Source: Spongospora subterranea
Lineage: Eukaryota > Endomyxa > Phytomyxea > Plasmodiophorida > Plasmodiophoridae
Assembly (NCBI GenBank): GCA_900404475.1
Contig: OUQQ01000124.1
Location: forward strand, 6,996 to 53,271
Direction: 5' to 3'
DNA: 46,276 nt
Below the pieces are notes generated by a model. It was given only the letters and a program-made list of their open reading frames with translations. It did not search any database and was not told the origin of the DNA. Positions 1-10,593 of this stretch are shown here, piece after piece. A program made the translations under genes and the position numbers. How positions within the stretch are numbered: position 1 is the first letter of the stretch; the number at the start of each line of letters is the position of its first letter.

Positions 1-165
1 GTCGGAACGGTGGTTGAAGCGTCTGGATGTTGTTGGTGCTCACTCGAAGCAGCTTCTGCTTGAACTGATTGTCGTGCTCATCCCAGACGCGATGCCCTGT
101 GTAGACACAGTACCCCAAAAACCGTTCAAACCAAAAACCTTGAACTCGTCCGGAAATCTATTCAA
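1..165 (-). pseudogene. Copia-like polyprotein scrap (integrase C-terminal part), partial
   Basis: On the minus strand an open frame runs from about 165 off the left edge. It contains the pattern GFLGY followed by HRVWD, which resembles the stretch after the Copia integrase core (a GY motif followed by a YRVWD-type motif). Upstream, on the minus strand, the frame meets a stop at the TTGAATAG sequence near 165. No start codon is visible and the retained piece is only about 50 codons. The family call rests on this short motif pair. It could instead be the last exon of an unknown gene that continues outside the window. Confidence 0.28.
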
Positions 166-963
166 AATCGATCGTTAGCGCAACAAGCCACCACAATGAC
201 ATCATTGCTGCAACATGGCAATCAGGGAATCGGCAGACACAAGAAATCTTTGTTTGACGTCAATGCCTTCGTTTCAAGGTTGAGCTTAGGACGTCTTGAA
301 TCTGAAATTGAACCCTGTTGGGCTGTCACCGCGAGAGGGCTGCAAAGAACTTGAAAACGCCATCGGCTTGATCACAAACAGGGCTTGGTGCGAGTAAATA
401 TGGGGATACCGAACAGCACAATCTCACCTGAAAAGTTTTGAAGAGCGACAGAAATCCATATCGATTCGGGCGGCTCATGAATTCGAAGTTGATTCCCGAT
501 CCGCCACGATGGGCTCAAAAACGCGTTTGGGTGCTAACACATGATCGTTGCACTCTGAATGCGTTGGTTTTACGAAAATAGCCAACTGGGCTGGTGGTGG
601 CTGCTCTTCACGAGAACGAGCTGCACCAGGTGAAAATCGGAAGGTCTTCCATTAATCTTAGGAATGTTTTCGGTTGACTTCCCTAACTCAATAATTGCTC
701 TGATAAATCAAAAAAAGTCATTTCTGCAATAAAAGATTGCAGGGGTGTTGGACGACATATATCGTGATCGCTCCCGATCTTCGAGAAGTGATATTTCAGT
801 TTCCCTGGGTCGTTCTAGAACTTAGATTGGATCGTTCCATGTTTTGGTACAACAGAGTACGAATCGGATCGCGATATCAGTCCCCGATTTTTTCGGCTGA
901 GAAATCCGCCACAGAAAACACAAACGGGCCCAGTCCTCCCCGAGCTGACACAATCCCATCCCC
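166..963. other. Gene-free stretch upstream of the P450 gene
   Basis: About 800 bases with no convincing coding exon on either strand; the open frames here are short and show no recognisable motif. The last 100 bases before 964 are the presumed 5' flank of the P450 gene. No TATA box or repeat stood out. Confidence 0.5.
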
Positions 964-2737
964 ATGATTATCGCCATCGTCTTGGCGTGTCTGGGCGCTT
1001 ACGCCGCATACCATGGCGTCCGCTTTCTCGTCTGGCTGAAACGCCTCAACGACGCTGTGGTCAACGTCCCACCCCTCGGTAAACCGCATTGGCTGTTCGG
1101 CAATCTCGCACAGATCCGGGCGGACGGCGGGTTCGTGGCGTCTCGTGGATTGGCGTTCAACCGCCTCGGCGTCGATACGATCAAAGCGTATCTTGGGCCA
1201 GTTCCGGTCATCGTCACGAGGGACATCGAGTTCTTCAAATTCGTCCATGCGAACCAGACGAATAGCGAGATCCCGTTCGTAAGAATATCGACACCGATGT
1301 TGTCCCACGTCGTACGTTGACAAACCCACTCGCTCGCCGATTCGCTGAACTGATCGGGGGTTTTGTGTGTCCAATCAGCTGGGCACAGACAGCCTGGTGA
1401 CCAAGGACGGCGACGGCTGGGCATTTGATCGCAAGAACATGACGCCCCTGTTCAAGCACCAGACGCTCGCGGCCATCTACGATATGGTCGTGGACCACAG
1501 CAATCGCCTATCGAAGCTGTGGGAGACCCAGTGCTTGGCCAATGGAATCACGAAAACCGCCGACATCGACCATATCGATGGGCAGTTGAGGGCGTTCTCC
1601 ACCGGGTTTGTGTCGGGGACTGATCAATCGTTTTACTCGTTGAACAAATGACGAATTGGCTCAGGGTCATCGCCTATCTCTGTTTCAAATCTGATATTGG
1701 CGTGCTCCATTCCGAGGCCAAACACCCCATGGTCGAACGGTTCTGCGATATCGCCAGTTCGCTGGAGGTGCTGTCGGCGCTACCGCCCATCGTCCAGAAC
1801 ATCCCGTTCATACCGGTTCGCCGTAAACTGAACGAGGTCGTGGCCAAAGCCGACGTCGAGATGCTGGAGACGATCAAAGGTCGCCGTTCCGGTCCACAAT
1901 CGTCCGGAACAAGCGACCTGTTGGATCTACTGATGGATCCAGCGATCAAGCCGCCCTACAAAGATTCGTCGATTCGGGACCATTCCATGACAATGTATTG
2001 GGCTGGCCAAGAATCCACCTCCCTTTTCATGTCGGTGTCGACGCGTACCATTCAACTCCGGTTCTGATATCGTCGTGCCCAGGACGTGGGCTCTGTATTT
2101 CTTGGCGAAATACCCACAGTATCAGGAACGCCTGTTCAAAGACCTGTCGGATCTGCCCGATAATTTCACTTACGAGGATCTCAACCGCGTCCAGCTCCTG
2201 ACGAATTTCCTGGTAATCAACGGGGGTCGTAGTCGTCGTCGTCACAACGCATTCACTGAGCGATCGTCCATTTAGAACGAGACGTTGCGCTTGACGTCCG
2301 TTGCCCCGACGAGCGTCAAGCAATCGTCGTCCGACCAGGCCATGTACAACGGCCTGCGACTGCCCACCGGGCTGTGGATCGTGTTCTCCCTGTTCGACAT
2401 TAATCGCAACCCGAAGTACTGGCCCAACCCGCTGGAGTTCAACCCCGACCGCTGGGAGCGCCCCGGGATGCATTCGCACGAGGCGTTCGTCCCATTTACA
2501 AAAGGGGAGAAGGTAATCGGCGTTTGGTTTGTCGGAGCGCCGTACGTCATCTACATTGTGGTGATTCAGATCTGCATTGGGCAAAGGCTGGCGATTATGG
2601 AAGGGAAGATCGTCGTCGCTAACGCCGTCCGACGATTCTGTATCAGCGAAACCCCTGGATTCCACGTGGCTGAGAAAGTGACGTTTATGAACCGGCCTGT
2701 AAACGGCATGAAACTTCGTATATCGATACGATCATAA
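964..2737 (+). CDS. Cytochrome P450 monooxygenase, six exons, apparently intact
   Basis: A heme-thiolate monooxygenase, probably ER-anchored, of unknown substrate. Exons that keep the frame are 964-1311, 1379-1605, 1665-2030, 2083-2212, 2276-2512 and 2570-2737, giving about 491 residues, a normal P450 length. The N-terminus is a hydrophobic anchor followed by a Pro-rich hinge. The I-helix motif AGQEST (family AGxET) is near 2005, the K-helix ExxR appears as NETLR at the start of exon 5, the PERF-like motif is FNPDRW, and the heme loop is FTKGEKICIGQ with the Cys ligand. The intron at 2513-2569 splits this heme loop, so unspliced RNA would lose it. Introns are 52 to 67 bases. The gene is GC-rich compared with the window to its right. 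It ends 87 bases from the convergent chitin synthase gene. I cannot assign a CYP family. Confidence 0.9.
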
Positions 2738-2824
2738 TTACAGACGACGACCTGTGGCGTTCAGTACGATGATAAAAAAATACAGGCAACGACCTCTAAT
2801 GCGTTCCGTTTGGGTGGAAAACGT

Positions 2825-4567
2825 TCAAACTGAAATCGAAAGGGATCGCCGCGATGGAGGACGATGCTCCAGTCGTGGTCCACCCCATGTTCGCTGCCTC
2901 ACGGTCGCCATGCCATAGACTTCGTACAATGCGCCGAGCAACGGGGTGATGACGGCGTATAATGGGAAGACGGCCATGGTTCGAAGGCCTTTCCCTCCGG
3001 CCGATACGCTGATCACGGCGACCACGACCCAGATCGGAATGTAGATAGAGATGAGGGCGTAGATAAATATCCACATATTAGAATCGAATCCGTTCAGTAT
3101 GATCTCGGCGATCGCTAAATATGAGAACAATGTTCCGTTGCGAAACGACAGAAGCAGCTGAAGGATCTGTAAAAAGGGCAGATTGCGCCACAATGTATAT
3201 GTGGTGAGCATCGTGACCTCATTCGAGATCGTGCCCAGGAACCATCGTCGCCTTTGCCGCATCAGATCGCAAAAGCCAGCACACCCCGGGGTCTGGCATC
3301 GAGCAGCGATCGCGAACCCAACACGATGCGATCGCGGATGGCTTTCGAGCAGCAGCGCGGTCAGATATCGATCCTCGCCCAGGGATCTTTTCGCGAAACT
3401 CACCGCATTCGACGACGGTAATTGGGCGAAATATTCACGCGCAACCAGCCGTAGTGATTCGAACCGGATCATGGCCAACGCCCCAGGAAGACATGATATC
3501 CCTCCCATCATCGATTCGGTCCCGCGATGGAGCGCCTGGGATTCGATGTACTCGCAGTTCTGAATAAGGGACAGGAGCCCATCCGAGTCGATCGTAATCA
3601 GGCCCGTCAGCGCCTCGCAGAATGGCCGCGACGCCATCTCATAGACCAGATGGGCGATCGCAAACTTGTCAAGGGCGATATCGCTGTCGACGAACAATAT
3701 GAGCGGTTTCTGCAGATCTGGTCCTAACAGCTTCTCCAGGTAGACAAACGCACACATCTGGGCCTATTCATTGGAGCGTGTCAACTCAGATTGGGCCAGT
3801 AGGGCAATGGCGAACGGCCTACATGGCGCTTCCCCCCATGCTCGAATCGGGCCAGGTGGACCCTGACGAGTATTGAGCGTTGATGAAAATGATGACGATT
3901 ATTGAACTGACCTGAGACCTTGATATAAACCGATCACGACTGGCTCCGTCGAATTTGGGTGATCGTCGGTGATCATTTCGTGAATGGTTTCGTAGATTGG
4001 CGTGATGTTATCGTCGTCAAACGCCAGCAACAGGCTGATTCTGGACTTTGGATATGAATTGGCGGCGATGCTGTCAATGGTCTGGACAAGACGTTGAACC
4101 GATTCATTGTAGACCGGGACGATGATCATCACTTCGGAAGCTACTTTCGGATTGATGTTCATTCCCAACGAGATTCTCAACATGATCGAATCGTCCGATT
4201 GGGCTGTGAGGAGATGGATTACGGCGCACACACATTTGAACAGGTTTACAATGACGAAAATGAGAGGTTCGATGAAGGCGATCCAGATAAAAGGGTCAGA
4301 CGTGATGGTCGTGGTCAATGGATTAACGGTGAACAGATTGGCCCAGTTGATATGGGTTCCAACAATGGTGTATAGGACCCCATTATAAACGATGATCACT
4401 GATAGGATCGGGACGGCCATGGCCATTGACGAACAGCGACGGGATTGCCGATCGGAACGGAACACGGCAGACAGCAGGGTCGACAAGTAAAATACCCAGT
4501 GAAGCAGGAGATGGGTTATAGCTGTGAGCAATATTATCGATAAGATACAGTTCCAAAAGAGCTGCAT
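2825..4567 (-). CDS. Chitin synthase (GT2, processive), three exons
   Basis: Membrane beta-glycosyltransferase that would polymerise GlcNAc from UDP-GlcNAc into chitin at the plasma membrane. Exons 4567-3912, 3862-3823 and 3763-2825 join in frame to about 544 residues. The order is: N-terminal membrane helices (residues about 1-120), the GT-A fold with VPVYNES near residue 145, FDDD, HGGKRHAQ (built by the 40-base middle exon), VDSD, CLPGAL, GEDRYLT with the catalytic Asp, QRRRW for product binding, then several membrane helices and a basic tail. The set EDR plus QRRRW is the chitin synthase signature and separates it from cellulose or plain hyaluronan synthases. It is short for a fungal enzyme and has no myosin head or other extra domain. 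It starts 110 bases downstream of the PDI stop codon on the same strand. Confidence 0.87.
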
Positions 4568-4677
4568 CGCGTCAAGTCGGCCTATCAGAAACTGGCATGG
4601 AATATAGCGGCACGCGACACTAACATGGTGAAAGCCAGGGAGTGCTCATTAGCCATTTCCGCTATATATATTGAAAT

Positions 4678-6789
4678 TTACAGCTCTTGCTTGCTCTCCT
4701 CAACGCCAGCCTTATCCTTGGTTGTTGTTGTAGATGATCGCGGTTGATCGCAGCTGGTGTTCTGGGCTAGTTCTGTTAATGCTGCTTTTCGGGCAGGAGA
4801 AAGTGTGGTGGCATTGGAGATGAGGAAGTTGGAAATCGAGAAAAACGACCTATCACCGTCGTATGTACTATATCTTGAAGGAGCAGAAGCAGGGAAAAGG
4901 AATATACTCGGGTAATCCTCATAGTCTATGGGAACATCATTGAAATCTCCATTGATTTCTGCAATGACAATTGATGGATCCATCGTGAAGATTTCGGCTA
5001 AACACTTTAATCTGGGCATTAATACTTTGCAGTGACCACACCTTCAAAAAAGCCGTCAATGCAGAATACGTGAAAAACTGAAAATTCCCTTACCATGGAG
5101 CGTGGACGGTAAGCAGTACGTCTTTAGATTCATCCAAAACGATTCGGTCGTAAGTCTTTCCGACTGTCTTAATTAGCCCTTTATTTTCATTTTCTGGAAT
5201 TCGTTCTGATTTGATTAGTAAAGGCTCATTTCCAGCAAGTGCCTAAAACATTCGTTAATGAAGCTCTATGAGTCGGAACCAGCGCATTACTTGATGAGAC
5301 CATGCAGATATAGAGGCAGCTTCGAATGTGCCTTCAAACGGGTAACGATATTTTGTCTTGGAGGGTGCATTGTCAATCAAAATAGCGGGCCTTGAAAAAC
5401 ACCAGCAAATGAGCACTTAGAGAGGTATTGACGGTAAAAAGAGGACCATTGTTTACCGTCAAGACCTAAGTTCACAGCATGGTTGCTATGATCATTGGCA
5501 TCGAGCCAAACCCATGATAGCAAACCTTTAGATGATTTCGCAGCTTCCTATACATGTGAAACTTGAGGATAAGACGTCGAGGTTTCCTTCATTTTTACCC
5601 TCAATATGGAAACACTCTTGTTTCGATCATCACTATACTCCAAAAAAGCCCAAACGATAGGAAGGCCGCGACGAACGTACCCTAGAATGGAAAGGATTAT
5701 GATTTTGATAACCAAGCTCTTTTGTCACAAGAGTTTTCAAATAAGAAGAATAATCCACCTGCGTAATTATCATCGGATATGGCGTCGATTAAAGGAAACG
5801 ATGTAGAGTCAATAAAAAACTTGATACTTTCCAGCGTCACCGAGGATCCAACAAATTCTATCTAGGAAAGAAGACACGACATTAGAAATAAGTGGGCAGA
5901 ACCGGACGATGGTTACAGGTTCATCGGTGTAATCCACAAAAAGCAGGATGGCAGAAGCTGCATCAGGAGACTTCGCTGGCATTTTGGACTTCAGGAGGGC
6001 ATTTGGAGCAGCAGCGAAGCTAGTGTTGGCGCGAAGCTCCAGTGCTATAACTGCAAAATTATCAATTTCTGTAGCGTTATCTGAAAAGATAATAGCAGAC
6101 ACTCTTGGGTTTTTTAGCACATCTATAGCAGCAACAAGTCCTCTATTTACCTATTATCCCTGACAAAAGCGTTCACCTCCTCAATAGTGGCAAGCGCCGT
6201 AACGGGTTCACCGCAATGACGCTTCACGAACGCGCTGATTGCTAAAATCGTCGATTTCAGAAAATACCTCAATCAATAAAAAAAACTTACTGTCAGCAAC
6301 GAAGGTTTCAAAAAACCGGATTTCTGTTTGAGAACTAAACAAGCGAATATCAGGGTAGTTTCGTTTAATGCTGAATTTGCGGCAAAGGTCGATTTCTGAA
6401 GAGCAGTTCACATCTGCATCCAGCTTAATTGAAACGGTTAGATTCAATATAGAATTGTGCCACAAACCAGCAAACATCATATTTGGGCAATGACTTTCGA
6501 TTGCTTTAACAGACTTTTTCAATTCTGTGCTCAACTTGTGACAATCTCTACACGCTCCCAAGTCGAAGTTAAAATTCTATAACAAGAATTGAAACTCAAT
6601 ATCTTAGATAGAGTTTAACTCAACACCGACAATAAGGATGTTGTCATTGTTTTTGATCATGTCGTCGAATTCGGACCCAGATAATGAGATCATGGCTACG
6701 TTTCCGGAGGCTGAAGCGAGCATCAACGATGCCCATACGACGGCAGCAAATATGGGCGTTGACGACAGGGCGAGACTGAGTTTACACAT
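4678..6789 (-). CDS. Protein disulfide isomerase, a-b-b'-a' layout, ER-retained
   Basis: Forms and reshuffles disulfides in secretory proteins in the ER lumen. The first exon (start 6789) encodes a signal peptide (hydrophobic core ending in SASG). The next exon, from about 6574, carries the first thioredoxin domain with the unusual active site CRDC near 6541-6552 instead of CGHC. A b-like domain lies near 6120-5900 and b' starts with the typical SFPLIDAIS stretch near 5780. The second thioredoxin domain has CGHC, and an intron (about 5095 to 5045) interrupts the codon for the Trp just before the active-site CGHC. The protein ends in KQEL, an ER retrieval signal close to KDEL. There are at least eight exons with short introns, and some internal junctions were inferred from frame continuity only. 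Upstream of 6789 lies a long sparse region. What would be unusual for a classical PDI is the CRDC site. Confidence 0.88.
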
Positions 6790-7448
6790 TGTTTTGATGG
6801 TGTTAATGTAAATATGGTGAGAGACAGACAGAGTAGATATTGAGGTTGCAGCTCAACCTGTCTCCTGAGTAGCATTAGCGTGGCTGCACTGGGCCCCATG
6901 CATGCAGTCAAATCAACGGACGGACACGGATCATTCCACTGCGGGATAGACCGTAGTTCGCCAGACCGATTTTTCCGAAAAACATTATATATAACGTTAT
7001 ATTGTTCTGAAACAACCAAATATATATATTGCACCAATTTATCGCCCAATATTTTAACTACACCGTGAGAAAAAACTTCGGAAGATCACGCAAAATCGAA
7101 GAACCAATCCTAAAAGAAAATCGCTACTTACGATTAGTCGTACACAAAACAGCATGCTTGCACGCCTTTTTCTACAATTTCAACGTTGCTTTGACTCACC
7201 AAAGCTGACTTTTTAGCAGATGCAAGTACTGGATTCGACTTACGATTCTAAGCTCAACATTTTCATCGGCATCACTCTAGTTTTAATGATATTCAGCGTT
7301 CTGTTATTTTAGACAATATTACTGTTGGATGCGGCTACTACGCAGTTTCACACGGTTATCAGATGCCCTTTGTCCCAAAAACGGTCATCACCTAAAACTA
7401 CTGTTAGGGACCTAGTTGCGAGAAACACTTCATCAGAATACCGAAATA
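6790..7448. other. Intergenic region upstream of PDI
   Basis: AT-rich DNA between the PDI start and the next candidate on the plus strand. It should hold the PDI promoter. An AT-rich run with ATATATAT-type steps lies near 6985-7030. One copy of the TACGAT..TCGTA palindrome is at 7129-7144. No exon was recognised. Confidence 0.5.
7129..7144. repeat. Palindromic motif, copy 1 (TACGATTAGTCGTACA)
   Basis: Near-perfect dyad with TACGAT and TCGTA arms. The same motif recurs at 8113-8130 and 8168-8183. The role is unknown; a transcription-factor dimer site or a decayed repeat remnant are both possible. Confidence 0.5.
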
Positions 7449-7730
7449 ATGAGTTTCGAATTTTTCGAGATGGACGATTTAGTCTCGAGCGGCGTTTCAA
7501 CTCGAATCGCCCGAGTCTTCACGGTGTGTCGCAGAGTAGGCCTTGACATTTTTTGCAATATCATTCGACATCTGTCAGCAGGTATTACGCTTTCACTTTT
7601 TCAATATTCATCCAGGGACGTGGCAACATCCCAGCCGGGGCGATTCGAGAATACTATGGCTGCCAAAAACTCCCTGGTTTAGAAACAACAGACTGAGATG
7701 GAATATTGTAAACGAACATTTTCGTTGACC
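7449..7730 (+). CDS. Weak candidate for a small gene, unrecognised
   Basis: From the ATG at 7449 an acidic start (MSFEFFEMDDL) leads into a protein-like stretch. A plausible intron (GT near 7582, AG near 7614) would join the second half of the first reading in another frame to a short exon ending near 7700. No family is recognised, the frames do not join cleanly without a second intron, and the product would be under 100 residues. It is listed because its composition is more protein-like than the surrounding DNA. Confidence 0.2.
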
Positions 7731-8112
7731 CAGCGGACTTCGGCACCTTGCTATCAAAGAATGATCAAGACGTTCAGCGACCACGGGAACAGCAAAGTCT
7801 GATCCTCAACGTCATGGTCTTGTCCACAAATCGACCTGCATTACAATTTGAAGAAATTCGGATTCATCCTGAATTTGCCATCCTGATGAGCCTCGATTTC
7901 GGTTTCTAGTTTTGCTATAGATACGTCTGCCTCGTCGTGAGAATTCTCTGGCACGATCCTCTACCCAAGAATGCTTCGGGGCAACGCAAACCACCGTTCC
8001 TTGCACAGCTCCGCTGTTTAGAGTCATGATTGCGAAAGATGAAATGAACAAGAGGGAGACCGTGATGTGACAGCACTGAGCAAATAAAAAAAACGTTGAT
8101 TTCAGGCCGTGA

Positions 8113-8130
8113 TGTACGATTAATCGTACA
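8113..8130. repeat. Palindromic motif, copy 2 (perfect 18-bp dyad)
   Basis: TGTACGATTAATCGTACA is its own exact reverse complement over 18 bases. It lies 37 bases from copy 3. Confidence 0.6.
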
Positions 8131-8167
8131 TTAGACGTTTTCGTGAATTCTGTGAAAACCTCGTATT

Positions 8168-8183
8168 TACGATGAATCGTACA
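8168..8183. repeat. Palindromic motif, copy 3 (TACGATGAATCGTACA)
   Basis: Same dyad with one central change. The pair of copies 2 and 3 has start points 55 bases apart. Confidence 0.5.
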
Positions 8184-8753
8184 CCTTTTGAGGGATTTTG
8201 GATCTCGAGCGCCATAGCCTTTGACTTGGCTGAGTTTTAGTGAATTTAAAATCAATCTTGGTAGTACGTATGAACGGTTTCTCCATAATTATCGACACGC
8301 ACATCACCAAAAGTTTGCCTGAAAATGGTTTTCATCGAGGTCTGTAATTAAAATAAGCTTCAAATTGTTTTGATTATCGAATTTGAAAAGGTGTAAAATG
8401 GTCTGTCACGGTAGTGGTAGACGCGGAAAAGAACCGAACATTGTAATGAAGTGAATTTTCGTAATTATTGATGGCAGGAATAGCTAGGGAGCACCTGGAT
8501 CTTGCCGCCGGCGTTAATGGCTCAGCGCGTGAGAGGATGAACTCCAACAATCGCCACATGGGTAGATTCAGAGCATTGTCTTCTTGGTTGTCATATCCGA
8601 TAAGGACTCCAGCGAGGAGCAGCTAAAGCCTCAGGAAACCGAGAGGTGCCGCACTCCTAATATCTGTCGTCATCATTTTCCAAACAGAACGCCGCTTCTC
8701 CGTCGATTTCTCATGTCCGCTGCTCTTTAACTATTAAACGATCGTTAGTATGT

Positions 8754-9047
8754 ATGTATACCAAAGTCGATGGTCAATGCTACGCTGAACGAGGCTGTGA
8801 GCTCGTTCCTGTGTGTGTTATACTTGGTGGACTAAAAATAGGAAGTTACAGCGTCGCAGTCATTTGTCACTGTTTCATTCCGGTTTCAATCTTCGTAACT
8901 CGATCATCACGTTACGACCACCGAGGGTGTGTCGGACAAGTTGGTCCCTCTAACAACACAGGCGCCCCATTGAATGGAGCGGCATTCGTTCAAGCTCCAA
9001 CGTGTTGGCTCATTGCACGCGATGTTGTACACGTTGATCGCATCTGA
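8754..9047 (+). other. Open frame before and overlapping the glycoprotein-like ORF
   Basis: A 97-codon frame from the ATG at 8754 with several Cys residues and one hydrophobic segment. It overlaps the next frame (from 8974) by 74 bases in a different phase. Its Cys and Gly content resembles the longer protein, so it could be the N-terminal part of that protein separated by one frameshift, or a separate short upstream ORF. Nothing in the sequence decides this. In the downstream frame a stop codon sits directly before the 8974 ATG. Confidence 0.3.
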
Positions 9048-10428
9048 TGCCGTCATCAACTACGTTTCGTGGCTCCAGGATATGAACGGCGTGCCGTATA
9101 CGTCGATAGGAGGCAGGGCCGACCCTGGATCGTCCAGTCTGGTGGACTTGAGGAGCGTCGATACCGGTGTCATAATTCGCCTCAACATAACGGTGATATC
9201 ATCAGAGGAATGCTACTGGTTGCAGCGCCGTCCTGACAGGGTTACTTTAAAATTCAACAGCGATCACGTTATAGTGGTAAGTCCAAAGGATCAAGAGCTT
9301 TGTCGCGCCAACAGGCTACGAGACAGGTGCGCCAGCACCGATTACGCCGCTATCATGACAGAACATCATTTCTCATGGTTCCACTCAGTATGTGGAGTGG
9401 TTTGCTATACCGTCGATAAGACATACGCCAACCATGCTATTACTGTGGCCAGCCCAAACCTTGAGGTTGTGATAAACGGAAGAGCATTGCTAGGCAGTCC
9501 TGGACGTGCAACATCTTTGACAGACAGCATGGTATTGACAACGAACTTAGAGTTAGTACCATCACAGCTATCTTCCCGAGTCCTAATCGAGGAACCGGGA
9601 ACTGACAATTTTCGCCTGGCGCTCCCTCACGATCTAGACTTATGGGTACCCTATGAGGATAGCCTGAGAAGTCGAGATGTTTTTTTCAATCACAACCTCG
9701 GATCTGCCGTCTTCACCAACATACAGGAAAGCTACGGTCAAGTCGCCAGTTGGACCACATCCCACCAAGTACCACAGTCAGAACCGAGTTTTGACATTGC
9801 AGACAAGGAGACGCTGATCCGTACTGCAGAGAACGAGTTGAGAAGACCTATCACAGCCCTGAAGTCGGTGCGGTTCGATATACACATTGCAGGTACCATC
9901 TCTGCCATATCGTCCAGAATGAAGGAGTCCGAGAACAATGTTCAACGGTGCGCTTGTCACGTCCTTGCTGATAAGGGATATAACTATGCAAAGTGTAATG
10001 TTGAGTGTGCTGGCACCTACGATATGTTCGCAGGCGACCGGTATCTAGGCTCATCTCCTTGCAAGCAGGTTGGCATGGCAGCTATATCATCGCTCAAAGT
10101 CCCAATAACAGCTGGGTCGACTCTATGCACCACGACATCAAGAGCAGTAAAAGAGGCGCAAGAGGTGACAGCATCTGCACCTAGCCAGACTGTACTTAGT
10201 GAATCGACATCATGGTGGCAGAGCACATGGCAAGCAGTTCAAACATTTCCGGCGGTGGCAATTGACACATGTACCTCGTTCTATCACGCGATGGAAATGC
10301 GCCTAAGCCGCATAGGAGCAATCATAACATCATGTTTGATGATAATGTTTGCACTAGTAGCCATTTACGCTCTGACAAGGTGTTTTCCGAAAATACTACG
10401 CGGCATTTGCTGTCTGAAAGACGGGTGA
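8974..10428 (+). CDS. Glycoprotein-like type I membrane protein, intronless (viral or Env-like origin suspected)
   Basis: A 484-residue uninterrupted frame. The N-terminal 420 residues look extracellular: beta-rich, several N-glycosylation-type sites, and clusters of Cys in residues about 100-140 and 310-375. Then come a Trp-rich juxtamembrane stretch (near residue 400), one transmembrane helix (about 448-470) and a tail of about 15 residues with a Cys pair. This layout (Cys-rich ectodomain, aromatic stem, one helix, short Cys-containing tail) is that of fusion glycoproteins of enveloped viruses and of Env genes carried by some retroelements. That is a shape argument, not a motif match. The absence of introns contrasts with nearly all neighbours. 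An AATAAA signal follows at about 10510. No polymerase, nucleoprotein, RT or integrase is seen alongside. Alternatives are a lineage-specific surface protein or a gamete-fusion-type protein. No signal peptide is present in this frame; see the upstream frame at 8754. Confidence 0.6.
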   Translation: MERHSFKLQRVGSLHAMLYTLIASDAVINYVSWLQDMNGVPYTSIGGRADPGSSSLVDLRSVDTGVIIRLNITVISSEECYWLQRRPDRVTLKFNSDHVIVVSPKDQELCRANRLRDRCASTDYAAIMTEHHFSWFHSVCGVVCYTVDKTYANHAITVASPNLEVVINGRALLGSPGRATSLTDSMVLTTNLELVPSQLSSRVLIEEPGTDNFRLALPHDLDLWVPYEDSLRSRDVFFNHNLGSAVFTNIQESYGQVASWTTSHQVPQSEPSFDIADKETLIRTAENELRRPITALKSVRFDIHIAGTISAISSRMKESENNVQRCACHVLADKGYNYAKCNVECAGTYDMFAGDRYLGSSPCKQVGMAAISSLKVPITAGSTLCTTTSRAVKEAQEVTASAPSQTVLSESTSWWQSTWQAVQTFPAVAIDTCTSFYHAMEMRLSRIGAIITSCLMIMFALVAIYALTRCFPKILRGICCLKDG

Positions 10429-10509
10429 ACACGCGATAAGACCGGGACATGAAGGTGGGAAATTTCACGTTGACTAGCTCCTCAGGTCGCATGGCTATAT
10501 CGGACACTG

Positions 10510-10516
10510 AATAAAA
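10510..10516 (+). promoter_or_regulatory. Possible polyadenylation signal (AATAAAA)
   Basis: AATAAA lies about 80 bases after the stop of the glycoprotein-like frame on the same strand, a reasonable distance for a 3' UTR. Confidence 0.35.
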
Positions 10517-10593
10517 AGCAGTCGTTTGGGCCCTTTACCACGACACGATACATTCAACGTTACACACCTAAGCAACACTGAAGCACAGTCACC

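Larger units (their letters stand above)
7731..8753. other. Sparse region with two palindromes
   Basis: About 1 kb with no gene that can be supported. A minus-strand open frame at 7812-8255 has a hydrophobic stretch but no family match and is not accepted. The region holds two palindrome copies (8113-8130 and 8168-8183) and would contain the 5' flank of the glycoprotein-like frame that follows. Confidence 0.45.

Noticed and set aside
877..1498. Three long minus-strand frames opposite the P450 start
   Set aside because: They are antisense shadows of GC-rich P450 exons; the plus strand carries the motifs.
7812..8255. 147-codon minus-strand open frame with a hydrophobic segment
   Set aside because: It lacks a good start, overlaps the palindromes and has no domain pattern; likely chance.
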